Under the pieces are notes generated by a model. The model was not told the DNA's origin and did not search any database. It saw only the letters and a program-made list of their open reading frames with translations. DNA of 64,000 bases from Rugamonas brunnea (lineage in GTDB: Bacteria; Pseudomonadota; Gammaproteobacteria; Burkholderiales; Burkholderiaceae_D), in contig NZ_JACEZT010000001.1 of NCBI RefSeq assembly GCF_014042345.1, forward strand, positions 372,001-436,000, in the 5' to 3' direction. The stretch's first letter is position 1, and the number at the start of each line of letters is the position of its first letter. This document shows positions 45,804-53,465 of this stretch, one piece after another. A program made the position numbers and the translations under genes.

Positions 45804-46553
45804 TTAGCGGATGCCGCTCATGGCGGAATTCAGGCGGCGGATCAGCGCCGCGTTCATGTCGCGGGTGGCGCCGTTCCAGCGCGCCATGGTGCGCTCCAGT
45901 TCAGGATAGAGCTGGCGCGCCAGCGCCGCGTCGCCCGTGGCGGCGGCCCAGATGGCGAATTCCGCGCGCGCGGCGAAGCTGCCGAAGCGCGCCAGCGCGA
46001 ATTCGAACTCCGCCTTCGCCTCATCCTGCCGCCCCGCGCCGGCCAGCGCCTGCGCCAACAGCAGCGACACCTGCTCGGCGCGGAAATTGGGATCGCGCTG
46101 GCGGATCAGTTCCAGGTGGCCGACGGCGGCCTGCGCCCGCTTGCTGGCCACGTTGGCGCATGCCGCGCCGTAGCGGATCTCCAGATCGCCGGAAAACGGG
46201 CCTTGCAGGCACGCTTCGTAGCTGGCGGTGGCGCCATCGGCATCACCCGCCGCCAGCTGGGCGGCGGCCAGACGCATCTGATTCTGCGCGGTGGGCGTGT
46301 AGTCGAACGCGGCGCGCGCCTCGCGCAGCTCGCGCGTGGGGTCCAGCGTGCGGGCGGCGGCGGCCACCACCTTGCGGGCGCCGTGGTCGAGCCGCGAATT
46401 GGGCAGGTAGATCGCGATGAAATACACGATGCTGCCCAACATGGGGAACGAGAACAGGATCAGCAGCCAGTACATCTGCTGCCCGCTGCGGATCACGTGC
46501 ACGGCGAAGAACAACGCCACCAGCACATGCAAACCTATACCAAAAATGGCCAT
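45804..46553 (-). CDS. Inner-membrane TPR-like protein with PLDc_N-type membrane segment
   Basis: 249 residues. Two membrane helices in residues 1-55 (L-H-V-L-V-A-L-F-F-A, then W-L-L-I-L-F-S-F-P-M-L-G-S-I-V-Y-F) like the N-terminal domain of cardiolipin-synthase relatives, then helical repeats rich in Ala that look like tetratricopeptide repeats (Y-E-A-C-L-Q-G-P-F, L-L-L-A-Q-A-L). Probably a membrane-anchored scaffold. No catalytic motif is seen. Confidence 0.75.
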   Translation of the reverse strand: MAIFGIGLHVLVALFFAVHVIRSGQQMYWLLILFSFPMLGSIVYFIAIYLPNSRLDHGARKVVAAAARTLDPTRELREARAAFDYTPTAQNQMRLAAAQLAAGDADGATASYEACLQGPFSGDLEIRYGAACANVASKRAQAAVGHLELIRQRDPNFRAEQVSLLLAQALAGAGRQDEAKAEFEFALARFGSFAARAEFAIWAAATGDAALARQLYPELERTMARWNGATRDMNAALIRRLNSAMSGIR

Positions 46554-46649
46554 GACTGCCCTATCTGAAAAAACAATGGGGCCGATTGTAGAACCTCTGC
46601 CCGGTGGCGACAACCCGCATCGCCACCAGGCCGGGAAAGCCAGTCCCGT

Positions 46650-47159
46650 TCAAGCCCGCACCGTGCCGATGGCGCGCTGGCAGACGGCCAGCTGGCATGC
46701 AAGGCGTCCCAGGAAGGCGCCGTTGAACATGCCGAACACGACGCACACGGCCACCACGAACAGCGCATGCTCGCGGGCTGCGGGCAGCACCGCCACCAGC
46801 ACGGCGACCGCGTACTTGGTGCAGAAGATGGCCATCATCAGCGCCAGCGGCATCCAGCTGCCGCGCAGGCGGATCGCGCCACTGGCCGGATCATAGGCGA
46901 TGCTGGCGTTGTCGAAGTTGCGCCATATGAGGCCGGCGCCGGTCAGCGCCCCCACCACCCAGCTTGCGCCGACTACGCCGTCGACGCCGAACTTGTTGTC
47001 GATATCGAGCCAGGACAACACCAGCATCACGGCGGGAATGATGACCAGGCTACGCATGGTCACGTCGCGGTCGGCGCTGGCGGCCACGCCGCGCGAGATC
47101 AGGAAGGCCAGGATGAACCAGACATAGATCGGGGTGTGGCTGACGATTTGCTGCAACAT
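46650..47159 (-). CDS. Hypothetical integral membrane protein (DUF6622-like)
   Basis: 169 residues, five hydrophobic segments (I-Y-V-W-F-I-L-A-F-L-I near the start; A-L-F-V-V-A-V-C-V-V-F-G-M-F near the end). The S-R-G-V and W-x-D-I-D motifs resemble a family of small bacterial membrane proteins of unknown function. No operon partner is closer than 96 bp. Confidence 0.7.
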   Translation of the reverse strand: MLQQIVSHTPIYVWFILAFLISRGVAASADRDVTMRSLVIIPAVMLVLSWLDIDNKFGVDGVVGASWVVGALTGAGLIWRNFDNASIAYDPASGAIRLRGSWMPLALMMAIFCTKYAVAVLVAVLPAAREHALFVVAVCVVFGMFNGAFLGRLACQLAVCQRAIGTVRA

Positions 47160-47302
47160 GGTGGACTCCGTTGGTGTGTTGAAGAAGTGGGTCCACTATG
47201 CCGGGTACGCTCGGGGCGCAGGCATCGAAGCGACAAAACGATGCTGCCATGGCGCCAACTGCATCCAGACGGCGCGAAATGCAGCGACCGGCGAGGCCGG
47301 CG

Positions 47303-48181
47303 CTATACCGTGGCCAGCATCAGATGCGTGGCGCCGCCAAAGCGGGTGATGTAGGGATGGCCAGCCCCGTAGCGGGCCGCCAGTTCGGCCGGGCCGACGT
47401 CGCACACGGCGCCAAAACCCAGCGCGCACAGCTCGGCGGCCAGCGCGTCGGGCGCGAAGAAGGACAGCCATGGCTCGCCCTCGGCCGCGTATTTGCGCAT
47501 GAACTGGTTCACGGCCCACCGCTCCATGGGTTCCAGCAAGGACGGCGTGACGCCGTAGTCGAACACGATGGCGCTGCCGGGCGGCAGCCTGGCCACCATC
47601 GCCAGCGTATCGAAGATGGCCGCACGGGTCAGGTACAGCGTCACCCCCAGCCAGGAGAAGAATACCGGCTGGTCCAGCCGGCAGCCGGCGGCGCGCAGCG
47701 CGTCGGCCAGGCGGTCGCGCTCGAAATCGACGGGAACGAAATGGACGCTGCCCGGGGTGGCCAGCCCCGCCTGTTGCAGCAGGCCGCGCTTCCACGCCTG
47801 GGTGGCCGGATGGTCCACTTCGAACACCTGCAGGCCCGGCGGGTGTGGACGCCAGCCGTAGCTGTCCAGGCCCGCGCCCAGCAGCACGTACTGCGTCACC
47901 CCGCGCCCGACGGCCTGCGCCAGTTCATCCTCGGCCAGCCGGCTGCGCACGGCCATGGCCAGGCGCACCATGCGGCGCATGCCCGCGTCGAACTGCGCGG
48001 GATCGTCGCGCACCGTCGCGCCATTTTCAGGGCCCAGGATGGCGAGGGCCAGCGGATCGTTGAACAGCGGCGGCTGGTCCAGCAACTGGTGGGCTGCGCG
48101 CAGCATGGCCACCGTCAGCGCGCTGCGACTGGCCACGCCCTGCTGCAACAAGCCCGCGCCGGGCGCGTCCGGTGTGGACAT
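47303..48181 (-). CDS. Class I SAM-dependent methyltransferase (PPM1/LCMT-like, TIGR00027 type)
   Basis: 292 residues. SAM motif V-L-L-G-A-G-L-D-S near residues 98-106, E-V-D-H-P-A-T-Q at the acidic loop, and F-S-W-L-G-V-T-L-Y-L-T further on, which is the layout of the leucine-carboxyl-methyltransferase superfamily in bacteria. The methyl acceptor is unknown. It lies 5 bp after a DUF1439 lipoprotein gene on the same strand, so the two are probably cotranscribed. Confidence 0.85.
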   Translation of the reverse strand: MSTPDAPGAGLLQQGVASRSALTVAMLRAAHQLLDQPPLFNDPLALAILGPENGATVRDDPAQFDAGMRRMVRLAMAVRSRLAEDELAQAVGRGVTQYVLLGAGLDSYGWRPHPPGLQVFEVDHPATQAWKRGLLQQAGLATPGSVHFVPVDFERDRLADALRAAGCRLDQPVFFSWLGVTLYLTRAAIFDTLAMVARLPPGSAIVFDYGVTPSLLEPMERWAVNQFMRKYAAEGEPWLSFFAPDALAAELCALGFGAVCDVGPAELAARYGAGHPYITRFGGATHLMLATV

Positions 48182-48186
48182 TATGG

Positions 48187-48768
48187 TTACTGGGCCGGTT
48201 CCACCGTCGCCACCAGCGCGCCGGGACGGGTGCCGATGCCCGTCAGCGCGAACTGCACGCCCGCGTAGCGCAGGTCTTCGGGACGGAAGGTGTAGATCGG
48301 CATGTCGCGCACCACCTTCTCGCTCAGCAGGTTGGCGATGCTGGCCACCTGGTGCTGGCGCCCTTCATCGAGGCCATCGAACACGAAGCGGTCCACGTGC
48401 GCGTCGGCCAGATAGACGGCGTTGCGGGTCCGGTCCACCGTGAGCCGGCCCGAGATGGCCATGCTGCCGTTCCACGACTGGCGCGCCAGCAGCGGCGCCA
48501 CGTTGGCGTCCAGCGACAGCGACACGCGGTCGTTCTGGTCCAGGATCGTCAATTGCGGGTGGCTTAGTTCCACGTCGAGGATGCCCAGCGCCCGCTGGTG
48601 CATGGGGAAGCGGCGATCCATGCTGTGCTGCAGCCGGTCCTGTGGCAGCTCGACCTGGCGCGGGCCGATCAGCGTGGCGCAGGCGCCCAGCAAGCCGGCC
48701 AGCAGCAGCGGCGCGCCGCGCACGGTGATCCAGCGCCGCACGGCGCCCTGTTTGGTGAGGTTGGTCAT
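48187..48768 (-). CDS. DUF1439-family lipoprotein
   Basis: 193 residues. The signal peptide ends in a lipobox L-L-G-A-C at about residues 26-30, so it is lipidated. The mature part has alternating polar and hydrophobic beta strands (L-D-V-E-L-S-H-P-Q-L, M-A-I-S-G-R-L-T-V), like outer-membrane DUF1439/YceB proteins that have a BPI-like lipid-binding fold. No start with a better ribosome site is seen upstream. Operon with the methyltransferase gene. Confidence 0.8.
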   Translation of the reverse strand: MTNLTKQGAVRRWITVRGAPLLLAGLLGACATLIGPRQVELPQDRLQHSMDRRFPMHQRALGILDVELSHPQLTILDQNDRVSLSLDANVAPLLARQSWNGSMAISGRLTVDRTRNAVYLADAHVDRFVFDGLDEGRQHQVASIANLLSEKVVRDMPIYTFRPEDLRYAGVQFALTGIGTRPGALVATVEPAQ

Positions 48769-48887
48769 GGTGAGTGTTTTCCGATCCTGAGACTGAATAT
48801 TTGAAGCCAATGAAAGTGCGCCATTATTCCACATCCGCCCGCCGGCACCCGGCACTGCTGCAATTCAAGCTTGTTTTTTTGATATTT

Positions 48888-48911
48888 GGTGTTATAGTTC
48901 ACCATAACACC
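48888..48911. promoter_or_regulatory. Palindromic operator of the GntR/ABC operon
   Basis: GGTGTTAT (48888-48895), 8-bp spacer, ATAACACC (48904-48911). It overlaps the promoter region (candidate -35 TTGTTT 48871-48876, -10 TATAGT 48893-48898) just before the GntR gene, so autorepression by that protein is likely. Confidence 0.65.
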
Positions 48912-48932
48912 CTCACAACCATGGGAACCACC

Positions 48933-49301
48933 ATGAACATCGGCTGGAACGAACACACGCCCATTTACCGCCAGCTCAAGGAGCGGGTGGTGGGCATGAT
49001 GCTGGACGGGCTGCTCAAACCGGGCGACGCCCTGCCCTCGGTGCGCCAGGTGGCGGCCGATTATCAACTCAACCCGATCACCGTCTCGCGCGCCTACCAG
49101 GAACTGGTGGACGAAGCGCTGGTGGAAAAACGAAGAGGAGTAGGCATGTATGTGATCGACGGCGCCCGCGACAAGCTGCTGGCCACGGAACGGGAGCGCT
49201 TCCTGCGCGAGGAATGGCCAGCCATGGTGGAACGCATCCGCCGCCTGGGCCTGGACCTGGAACAGTTGCTGAAGACGGCCCAGCCGGGAGCGGCATCATG
49301 A
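48933..49301 (+). CDS. GntR-family regulator, YtrA subfamily
   Basis: 122 residues. It has a winged helix (P-I-Y-R-Q-L, G-D-x-L-P-S-V-R-Q-V-A, N-P-I-T-V-S-R-A-Y) with only a short C-terminal helix pair and no large effector domain, the YtrA pattern. YtrA regulators repress ABC-transporter operons downstream of themselves. The start could also be ATG 48921; GGGA favours 48933. Its TGA overlaps the next ATG, and a palindromic operator precedes it. Confidence 0.9.
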   Translation: MNIGWNEHTPIYRQLKERVVGMMLDGLLKPGDALPSVRQVAADYQLNPITVSRAYQELVDEALVEKRRGVGMYVIDGARDKLLATERERFLREEWPAMVERIRRLGLDLEQLLKTAQPGAAS

Positions 49302-50155
49302 GCGCCATCGTCACGGCCCGCCACCTCGTCAAGCGCTACGGCAAACAGACGGCGCTGGACGACGCCAGCTTCGAAATCCAGCCCGGCCGCGTGGTCGGCC
49401 TGATCGGTCCCAACGGCTCGGGCAAGACCACCACACTGAAAGCCATGCTGGGCCTGACGCCGTTCGACGGCGAACTGTCCGTGCTGGGCCTGGACCCGCG
49501 CACCCAGCGCGAGGAACTGATGAACGAAGTGTGCTTCATCGCCGACGTGGCCATCCTGCCGCGCTGGCTGCGCGTGCGCGAGGCGCTCGACTTCGTGCAG
49601 GGCGTGCATCCGCGCTTCGACCGCGCCAAGGCCGAACGCTACCTGGCCAGCACCAAGCTGACCATGGACATGAAGGTCAAGGCCATGTCCAAGGGCATGG
49701 TGGTGCAGCTGCACCTGGCGCTGGTGATGGCGATCGACGCGCGCCTGCTGGTGCTGGACGAGCCCACGCTGGGCCTGGACATCCTGTACCGCAAGCAGTT
49801 CTACCAGAATCTGCTGGAGGACTACTTCGACGAGAACAAGACCATCCTCATCACCACCCACCAGATCGAGGAAGTGGAACACATCCTGACCGACCTGATG
49901 TTCATCCGCGAGGGCAAGATCACGCTGTCGGCCTCCATGGACGAAGTGGGCGACCGCTTCACGGAAGTGATGGTGGAACCGCAGTTCGTGGCCGCCGCCA
50001 ACGCGCTGCAGCCGCTGAGCCAGCGCAACGTGTTCGGCAAGGCCGTGATGCTGTTCGACGGCGTGGCCCGCACCCAGCTGGCCAATTTCGGCGAAACCCG
50101 CACACCCAGCGTGGCCGACCTGTTCGTGGCGACGATGAAGGAGACATACGCATGA
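49298..50155 (+). CDS. ABC transporter ATP-binding protein
   Basis: 285 residues. Walker A G-P-N-G-S-G-K-T-T near residues 38-46, Walker B L-L-V-L-D-E-P-T, switch His in T-T-H-Q. The signature motif is degenerate (M-S-K-G-M in place of L-S-G-G-Q), as in many drug/bacitracin-type exporters. It overlaps the GntR gene by 4 bp and the permease gene by 4 bp, so all three are coupled. Confidence 0.92.
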   Translation: MSAIVTARHLVKRYGKQTALDDASFEIQPGRVVGLIGPNGSGKTTTLKAMLGLTPFDGELSVLGLDPRTQREELMNEVCFIADVAILPRWLRVREALDFVQGVHPRFDRAKAERYLASTKLTMDMKVKAMSKGMVVQLHLALVMAIDARLLVLDEPTLGLDILYRKQFYQNLLEDYFDENKTILITTHQIEEVEHILTDLMFIREGKITLSASMDEVGDRFTEVMVEPQFVAAANALQPLSQRNVFGKAVMLFDGVARTQLANFGETRTPSVADLFVATMKETYA

Positions 50156-51087
50156 ATACGATGAAATGGCTGATCCGGCGCGAATTCTGGGAACACAAGG
50201 GCATGCTGCTGTGGGCGCCGCTGGCGGCCGCCGCGCTGGTCGCGCTGCTGGCCGGCACCGCCCTGCTGCTCGGGCATAACTTCACCTACGAAGTCAACGG
50301 CGTCGGCGGCCCCATCGGCGACGTTATCGTCGAAGGTCACGCGCGCACCGGCATGGCGGCCGCGATGACCCGGCACTACATGGCCGCCGCCCTGCCCCTG
50401 TTCATGATGCTGGGCGTGCTCGTGTTCTTCTACTGTCTGGGCGCGCTGCACGACGAGCGGCGCGACCGCAGCATCCTGTTCTGGAAGTCGCTGCCAATCT
50501 CGGACCGCGCCACCGTGCTGTCCAAGGTGGCGCTGGCACTGGTGGTGGCGCCGCTGATCGTGATCGCCATCGGCACGGTGGAATCGCTGCTGTTGCTGCT
50601 GGCCGCCTGCGGCATGCTGCTGCTCCACGGTTCCAATCTGTTCGGCGAAGTGCTGGCCACGCCCGACCTGTATCTGGCCCCGCTGCGCGTCCTGTCGCTG
50701 CTGCCGGTCTACATGCTGTGGGCGCTGCCCACGGTGGGCTGGCTGCTGATGGTGTCGAGCATGGCGCGCTCCAAGGTGTTCCTGTGGGCCGTGGGCGGAC
50801 CGCTGCTGGCGGCCATGCTGATGGGCTGGGCCGACAAGGTGCTGCGCCTCGGTGTCGATTCCAGCTGGTTCCTGCACACCATCGTCGCCCGCATCCTGCT
50901 GGGCGTGGCGCCGGGATCGTGGGTGCTGTTCACCAACCTGGAAGATCGCCAGGCAATGCAAGGCGAAGGGCTGCTGGCCTCATCCTGGGCCACCTTGGGC
51001 CAGCCCGGCCTGTGGGTGGGCGTTGCGGCCGGCGTGGCGATGATCGCCGTGGCCATATGGATGCGGCGCCGGCGCGAGGAAGGTTAA
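50152..51087 (+). CDS. ABC transporter permease
   Basis: 311 residues with about six membrane helices in the ABC-2 style (R-R-E-F-W-E-H-K start; the D-E-R-R-D-R-S-I-L-F-W-K-S-L-P segment is typical of YtrC/YtrD-like permeases). Partner of the upstream ATPase, probably exporting or responding to envelope-active compounds. A short palindromic repeat follows at 51097. Confidence 0.88.
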   Translation: MNTMKWLIRREFWEHKGMLLWAPLAAAALVALLAGTALLLGHNFTYEVNGVGGPIGDVIVEGHARTGMAAAMTRHYMAAALPLFMMLGVLVFFYCLGALHDERRDRSILFWKSLPISDRATVLSKVALALVVAPLIVIAIGTVESLLLLLAACGMLLLHGSNLFGEVLATPDLYLAPLRVLSLLPVYMLWALPTVGWLLMVSSMARSKVFLWAVGGPLLAAMLMGWADKVLRLGVDSSWFLHTIVARILLGVAPGSWVLFTNLEDRQAMQGEGLLASSWATLGQPGLWVGVAAGVAMIAVAIWMRRRREEG

Positions 51088-51096
51088 GGGCAATGG

Positions 51097-51116
51097 GTAC
51101 CCGCCTTCGCGGGTAC
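51097..51116. repeat. Short extragenic palindrome
   Basis: GTACCCGC/GCGGGTAC arms with a CTTC loop. This word is common as a dispersed REP-like repeat in such genomes; only one copy is seen in the window. It may end transcription between the convergent permease and DUF480 genes. Confidence 0.55.
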
Positions 51117-51121
51117 GACAC

Positions 51122-51805
51122 TTATTCGAACTGCTTGCGGAACTCCGCGAACTGCGCCGACAAATCCTCGAAATCGCGCCGCAACTGCTGCACTTCCTGC
51201 TCCAGCTGCGCCACCCGGCTGCCCTGCTGGGGCGCGCTCACGGCGCCGGCATAACCGGCCGCCGTTTCCTCGCGTGCCAGCGCATCCTCACCGCCCAGCA
51301 ACTGGCCGTAGCGCGGCTCCTTGGTGCCGGGCGCCAGCGCCAGCCGCGACACCAGCGGCGGATATTTGTCGATCAGGAACTGCAGCGCATGTTCAACATC
51401 GGCCACGCTCTTGAACTCATGCAGCCGTCCCGTGCGGGTGCGGATCTCGCCGGCCGTCTGCAAGCCGCGCAGCATGAGGATGGTGAGCACGGCCAGCTTG
51501 TCCTGCTCCAGCGACCACTTGATGCGCATGCGGTGCTCGTACTTGGTCACGCGCGCGCCCGCCTGCGTGATGCCGTTGACCAGCTTGCGCTGCATCAGCC
51601 GCTGCAGCACGTCGGCCACCGTCTCTTCCGAAATCGACATCACCGGATCGCGGCTCGACAGCTGGTTGCAGCCGTTGGTGAGCGCGTTCAGCGACAGCGG
51701 ATAGTTGTCCGGCGTGAGCCCTTCCTTCTCGGCCAGCACGGCCAGCACGCGGATTTCAAACGGGTCCAGTATTTCAGTGCCTTCCGGCGACGATGCCATG
51801 TTCAT
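51122..51805 (-). CDS. YceH-family (UPF0502, DUF480) protein
   Basis: 227 residues. Two winged-helix repeats: L-A-V-L-A-E-K-E, N-Y-P-L-S-L-N-A-L-T-N-G-C-N-Q and L-T-I-L-M-L-R-G-x-Q-T-x-G-E-I-R are family signatures. The C-terminus is a coiled coil (V-A-Q-L-E-Q-E-V). Function is not established. AAGGACG precedes the ATG. It starts 8 bp after the cysE stop and is probably cotranscribed. Confidence 0.9.
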   Translation of the reverse strand: MNMASSPEGTEILDPFEIRVLAVLAEKEGLTPDNYPLSLNALTNGCNQLSSRDPVMSISEETVADVLQRLMQRKLVNGITQAGARVTKYEHRMRIKWSLEQDKLAVLTILMLRGLQTAGEIRTRTGRLHEFKSVADVEHALQFLIDKYPPLVSRLALAPGTKEPRYGQLLGGEDALAREETAAGYAGAVSAPQQGSRVAQLEQEVQQLRRDFEDLSAQFAEFRKQFE

Positions 51806-51813
51806 GTACGTCC

Positions 51814-52563
51814 TTAATCGACAAGCTTGTTCAGTTGGGCCGAATCGAATTTATCACACTCAGGCACGCTTGGGCAGCTCAGGCCTTCGGCCTTCATCAC
51901 GGCCACGATGCGCTCGATCTGCTTCTCCTGCGTCACGGCGTGGTTGATCAGCGCGTGCAGCGCCTTGGACAGCGGATCGTCGCCATTGGCCGTCACGCCA
52001 TAGGCCGTGAACAAGTTGGCTGCCGCGCTGGCGCTCGTTTGGGCCGCGTCCTTCTGCACGATGTGGGCCGGATTACCGACCGCCGTCGCACCGGGCGGCA
52101 CGGGCTTGAGCAGCACGGCGTTCGAGCCCACCTTGGCGTATTCGCCCACGGTGAACGCGCCCAGCACCTTGGCGCCGGCGCCGATGATGACGCCGCGCTC
52201 CAGCGTGGGATGGCGCTTGCTGCCCGTATGCAGCGAGGTGCCGCCCAGCGTCACGCCCTGGTAGATGGTGCAATCGTCGCCCACCACGGCCGTCTCGCCG
52301 ATCACCACGCCGAAGCCGTGGTCGATGAACACGCGCCGGCCGATGGTGGCGCCGGGGTGGATCTCGATGCCGGTGATGATGCGGGCCAGGTAGGAAATGA
52401 AGCGGCCGAACCACTTCAGGCTGTGCGTCCAGCACCAGTGCGCCCAGCGGTGCATCACGATGGCCTGCAGGCCCGGATAGCAGGTCAGCACCTCCCAGGC
52501 GTTGCGGGCGGCGGGGTCGCGTTCGATGATGCTGTTGATGTCTTGGCGCAGGTGACGGAACAT
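51814..52563 (-). CDS. cysE: Serine O-acetyltransferase
   Basis: 249 residues. It has an N-terminal helical domain, then left-handed beta-helix hexapeptide repeats (I-H-P-G-A-T-I-G, G-V-V-I-G-E-T-A-V-V-G, Q-G-V-T-L-G-G-T). It makes O-acetylserine from serine and acetyl-CoA for cysteine synthesis. The C-terminal tail is long and lacks a clear terminal Ile for CysK docking. First gene of the cysE/DUF480 pair. Confidence 0.93.
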   Translation of the reverse strand: MFRHLRQDINSIIERDPAARNAWEVLTCYPGLQAIVMHRWAHWCWTHSLKWFGRFISYLARIITGIEIHPGATIGRRVFIDHGFGVVIGETAVVGDDCTIYQGVTLGGTSLHTGSKRHPTLERGVIIGAGAKVLGAFTVGEYAKVGSNAVLLKPVPPGATAVGNPAHIVQKDAAQTSASAAANLFTAYGVTANGDDPLSKALHALINHAVTQEKQIERIVAVMKAEGLSCPSVPECDKFDSAQLNKLVD

Positions 52564-52718
52564 GGTGCGGACTTTAATGACGGGGGAACAAGGTGACCGG
52601 ATAGCTATGGTAGCGTATCCGGTCCGGAATTGCTGGCGGGGGACTGGCCGGAGGCGGCCGGAAGCAGTAAAAACAAGCCGGCGGCCCCGTTGCGGCGCCG
52701 CCAGTGTGGACAGGAAGA

Positions 52719-53462
52719 TCAGCCTTCCTTGACCAGGCGCTGGCGGCGGGCCTCGTACAGACAGACGCCCGATGCCACCGACACGTTCAGGCTCTCGACG
52801 GAACCGAACATGGGGATGCTCACCAGCACGTCGCAGGTCTCGCGCGTGAGGCGGCGCATGCCCTCGCCTTCCGAGCCCATGACGAGCGCCGTCGGGCCCG
52901 TGAAGTCGGCTTCGTACAAGCCTTTCTCGCCATCGTCGGAGGTGCCGATCAGCCAGATGTCGCGGTCCTTCAGGTCGCGCAGCGTGCGCGCCAGGTTGGT
53001 CACGGTGATGTAGGGCACGGTCTCGGCCGCGCCGCTGGCCACCTTGGCGGCCGTGGCGTTCAGGCCCACGGCGCGGTCCTTGGGCACGATCACGGCATGC
53101 GCGCCGGCGCCATCGGCCACGCGCAGGCAGGCGCCCAGATTGTGGGGGTCGGTGATCCCGTCGAGCACAAGCAGCAGCGGTGGGCCGTCGATGGCGTCCA
53201 GCAGTTCATCGAGGTTGCGCGCCAGCGCCAGCTGGGAGGCGAACGCGATCACGCCCTGGTGGCGGCGGGTACCGACGATCTTGTCCAGGCGCGACGAATC
53301 GACCGGCATCACGCGTACACCGGCGGCCTTGGCAGCGGCCACCAGATCCTGCATGCGGCGGTCGGTACGTCCGGCGTCGATGAAGATTTCCTCCACGGAG
53401 CTGGCCTCGTGACGCAGGCGCGAGGTCACCGCATGGAAACCGAAAATCATTTTATTCTTCAT
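52719..53462 (-). CDS. rlmB: 23S rRNA (guanosine-2'-O-)-methyltransferase RlmB
   Basis: 247 residues. An N-terminal L30e-like domain and a SPOUT core with [23 protein letters not shown] and [15 protein letters not shown]. It methylates G2251 of 23S rRNA in E. coli numbering. It starts 3 bp after rnr, a common gene pair. Confidence 0.95.
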   Translation of the reverse strand: MKNKMIFGFHAVTSRLRHEASSVEEIFIDAGRTDRRMQDLVAAAKAAGVRVMPVDSSRLDKIVGTRRHQGVIAFASQLALARNLDELLDAIDGPPLLLVLDGITDPHNLGACLRVADGAGAHAVIVPKDRAVGLNATAAKVASGAAETVPYITVTNLARTLRDLKDRDIWLIGTSDDGEKGLYEADFTGPTALVMGSEGEGMRRLTRETCDVLVSIPMFGSVESLNVSVASGVCLYEARRQRLVKEG

Positions 53463-53465
53463 TGT

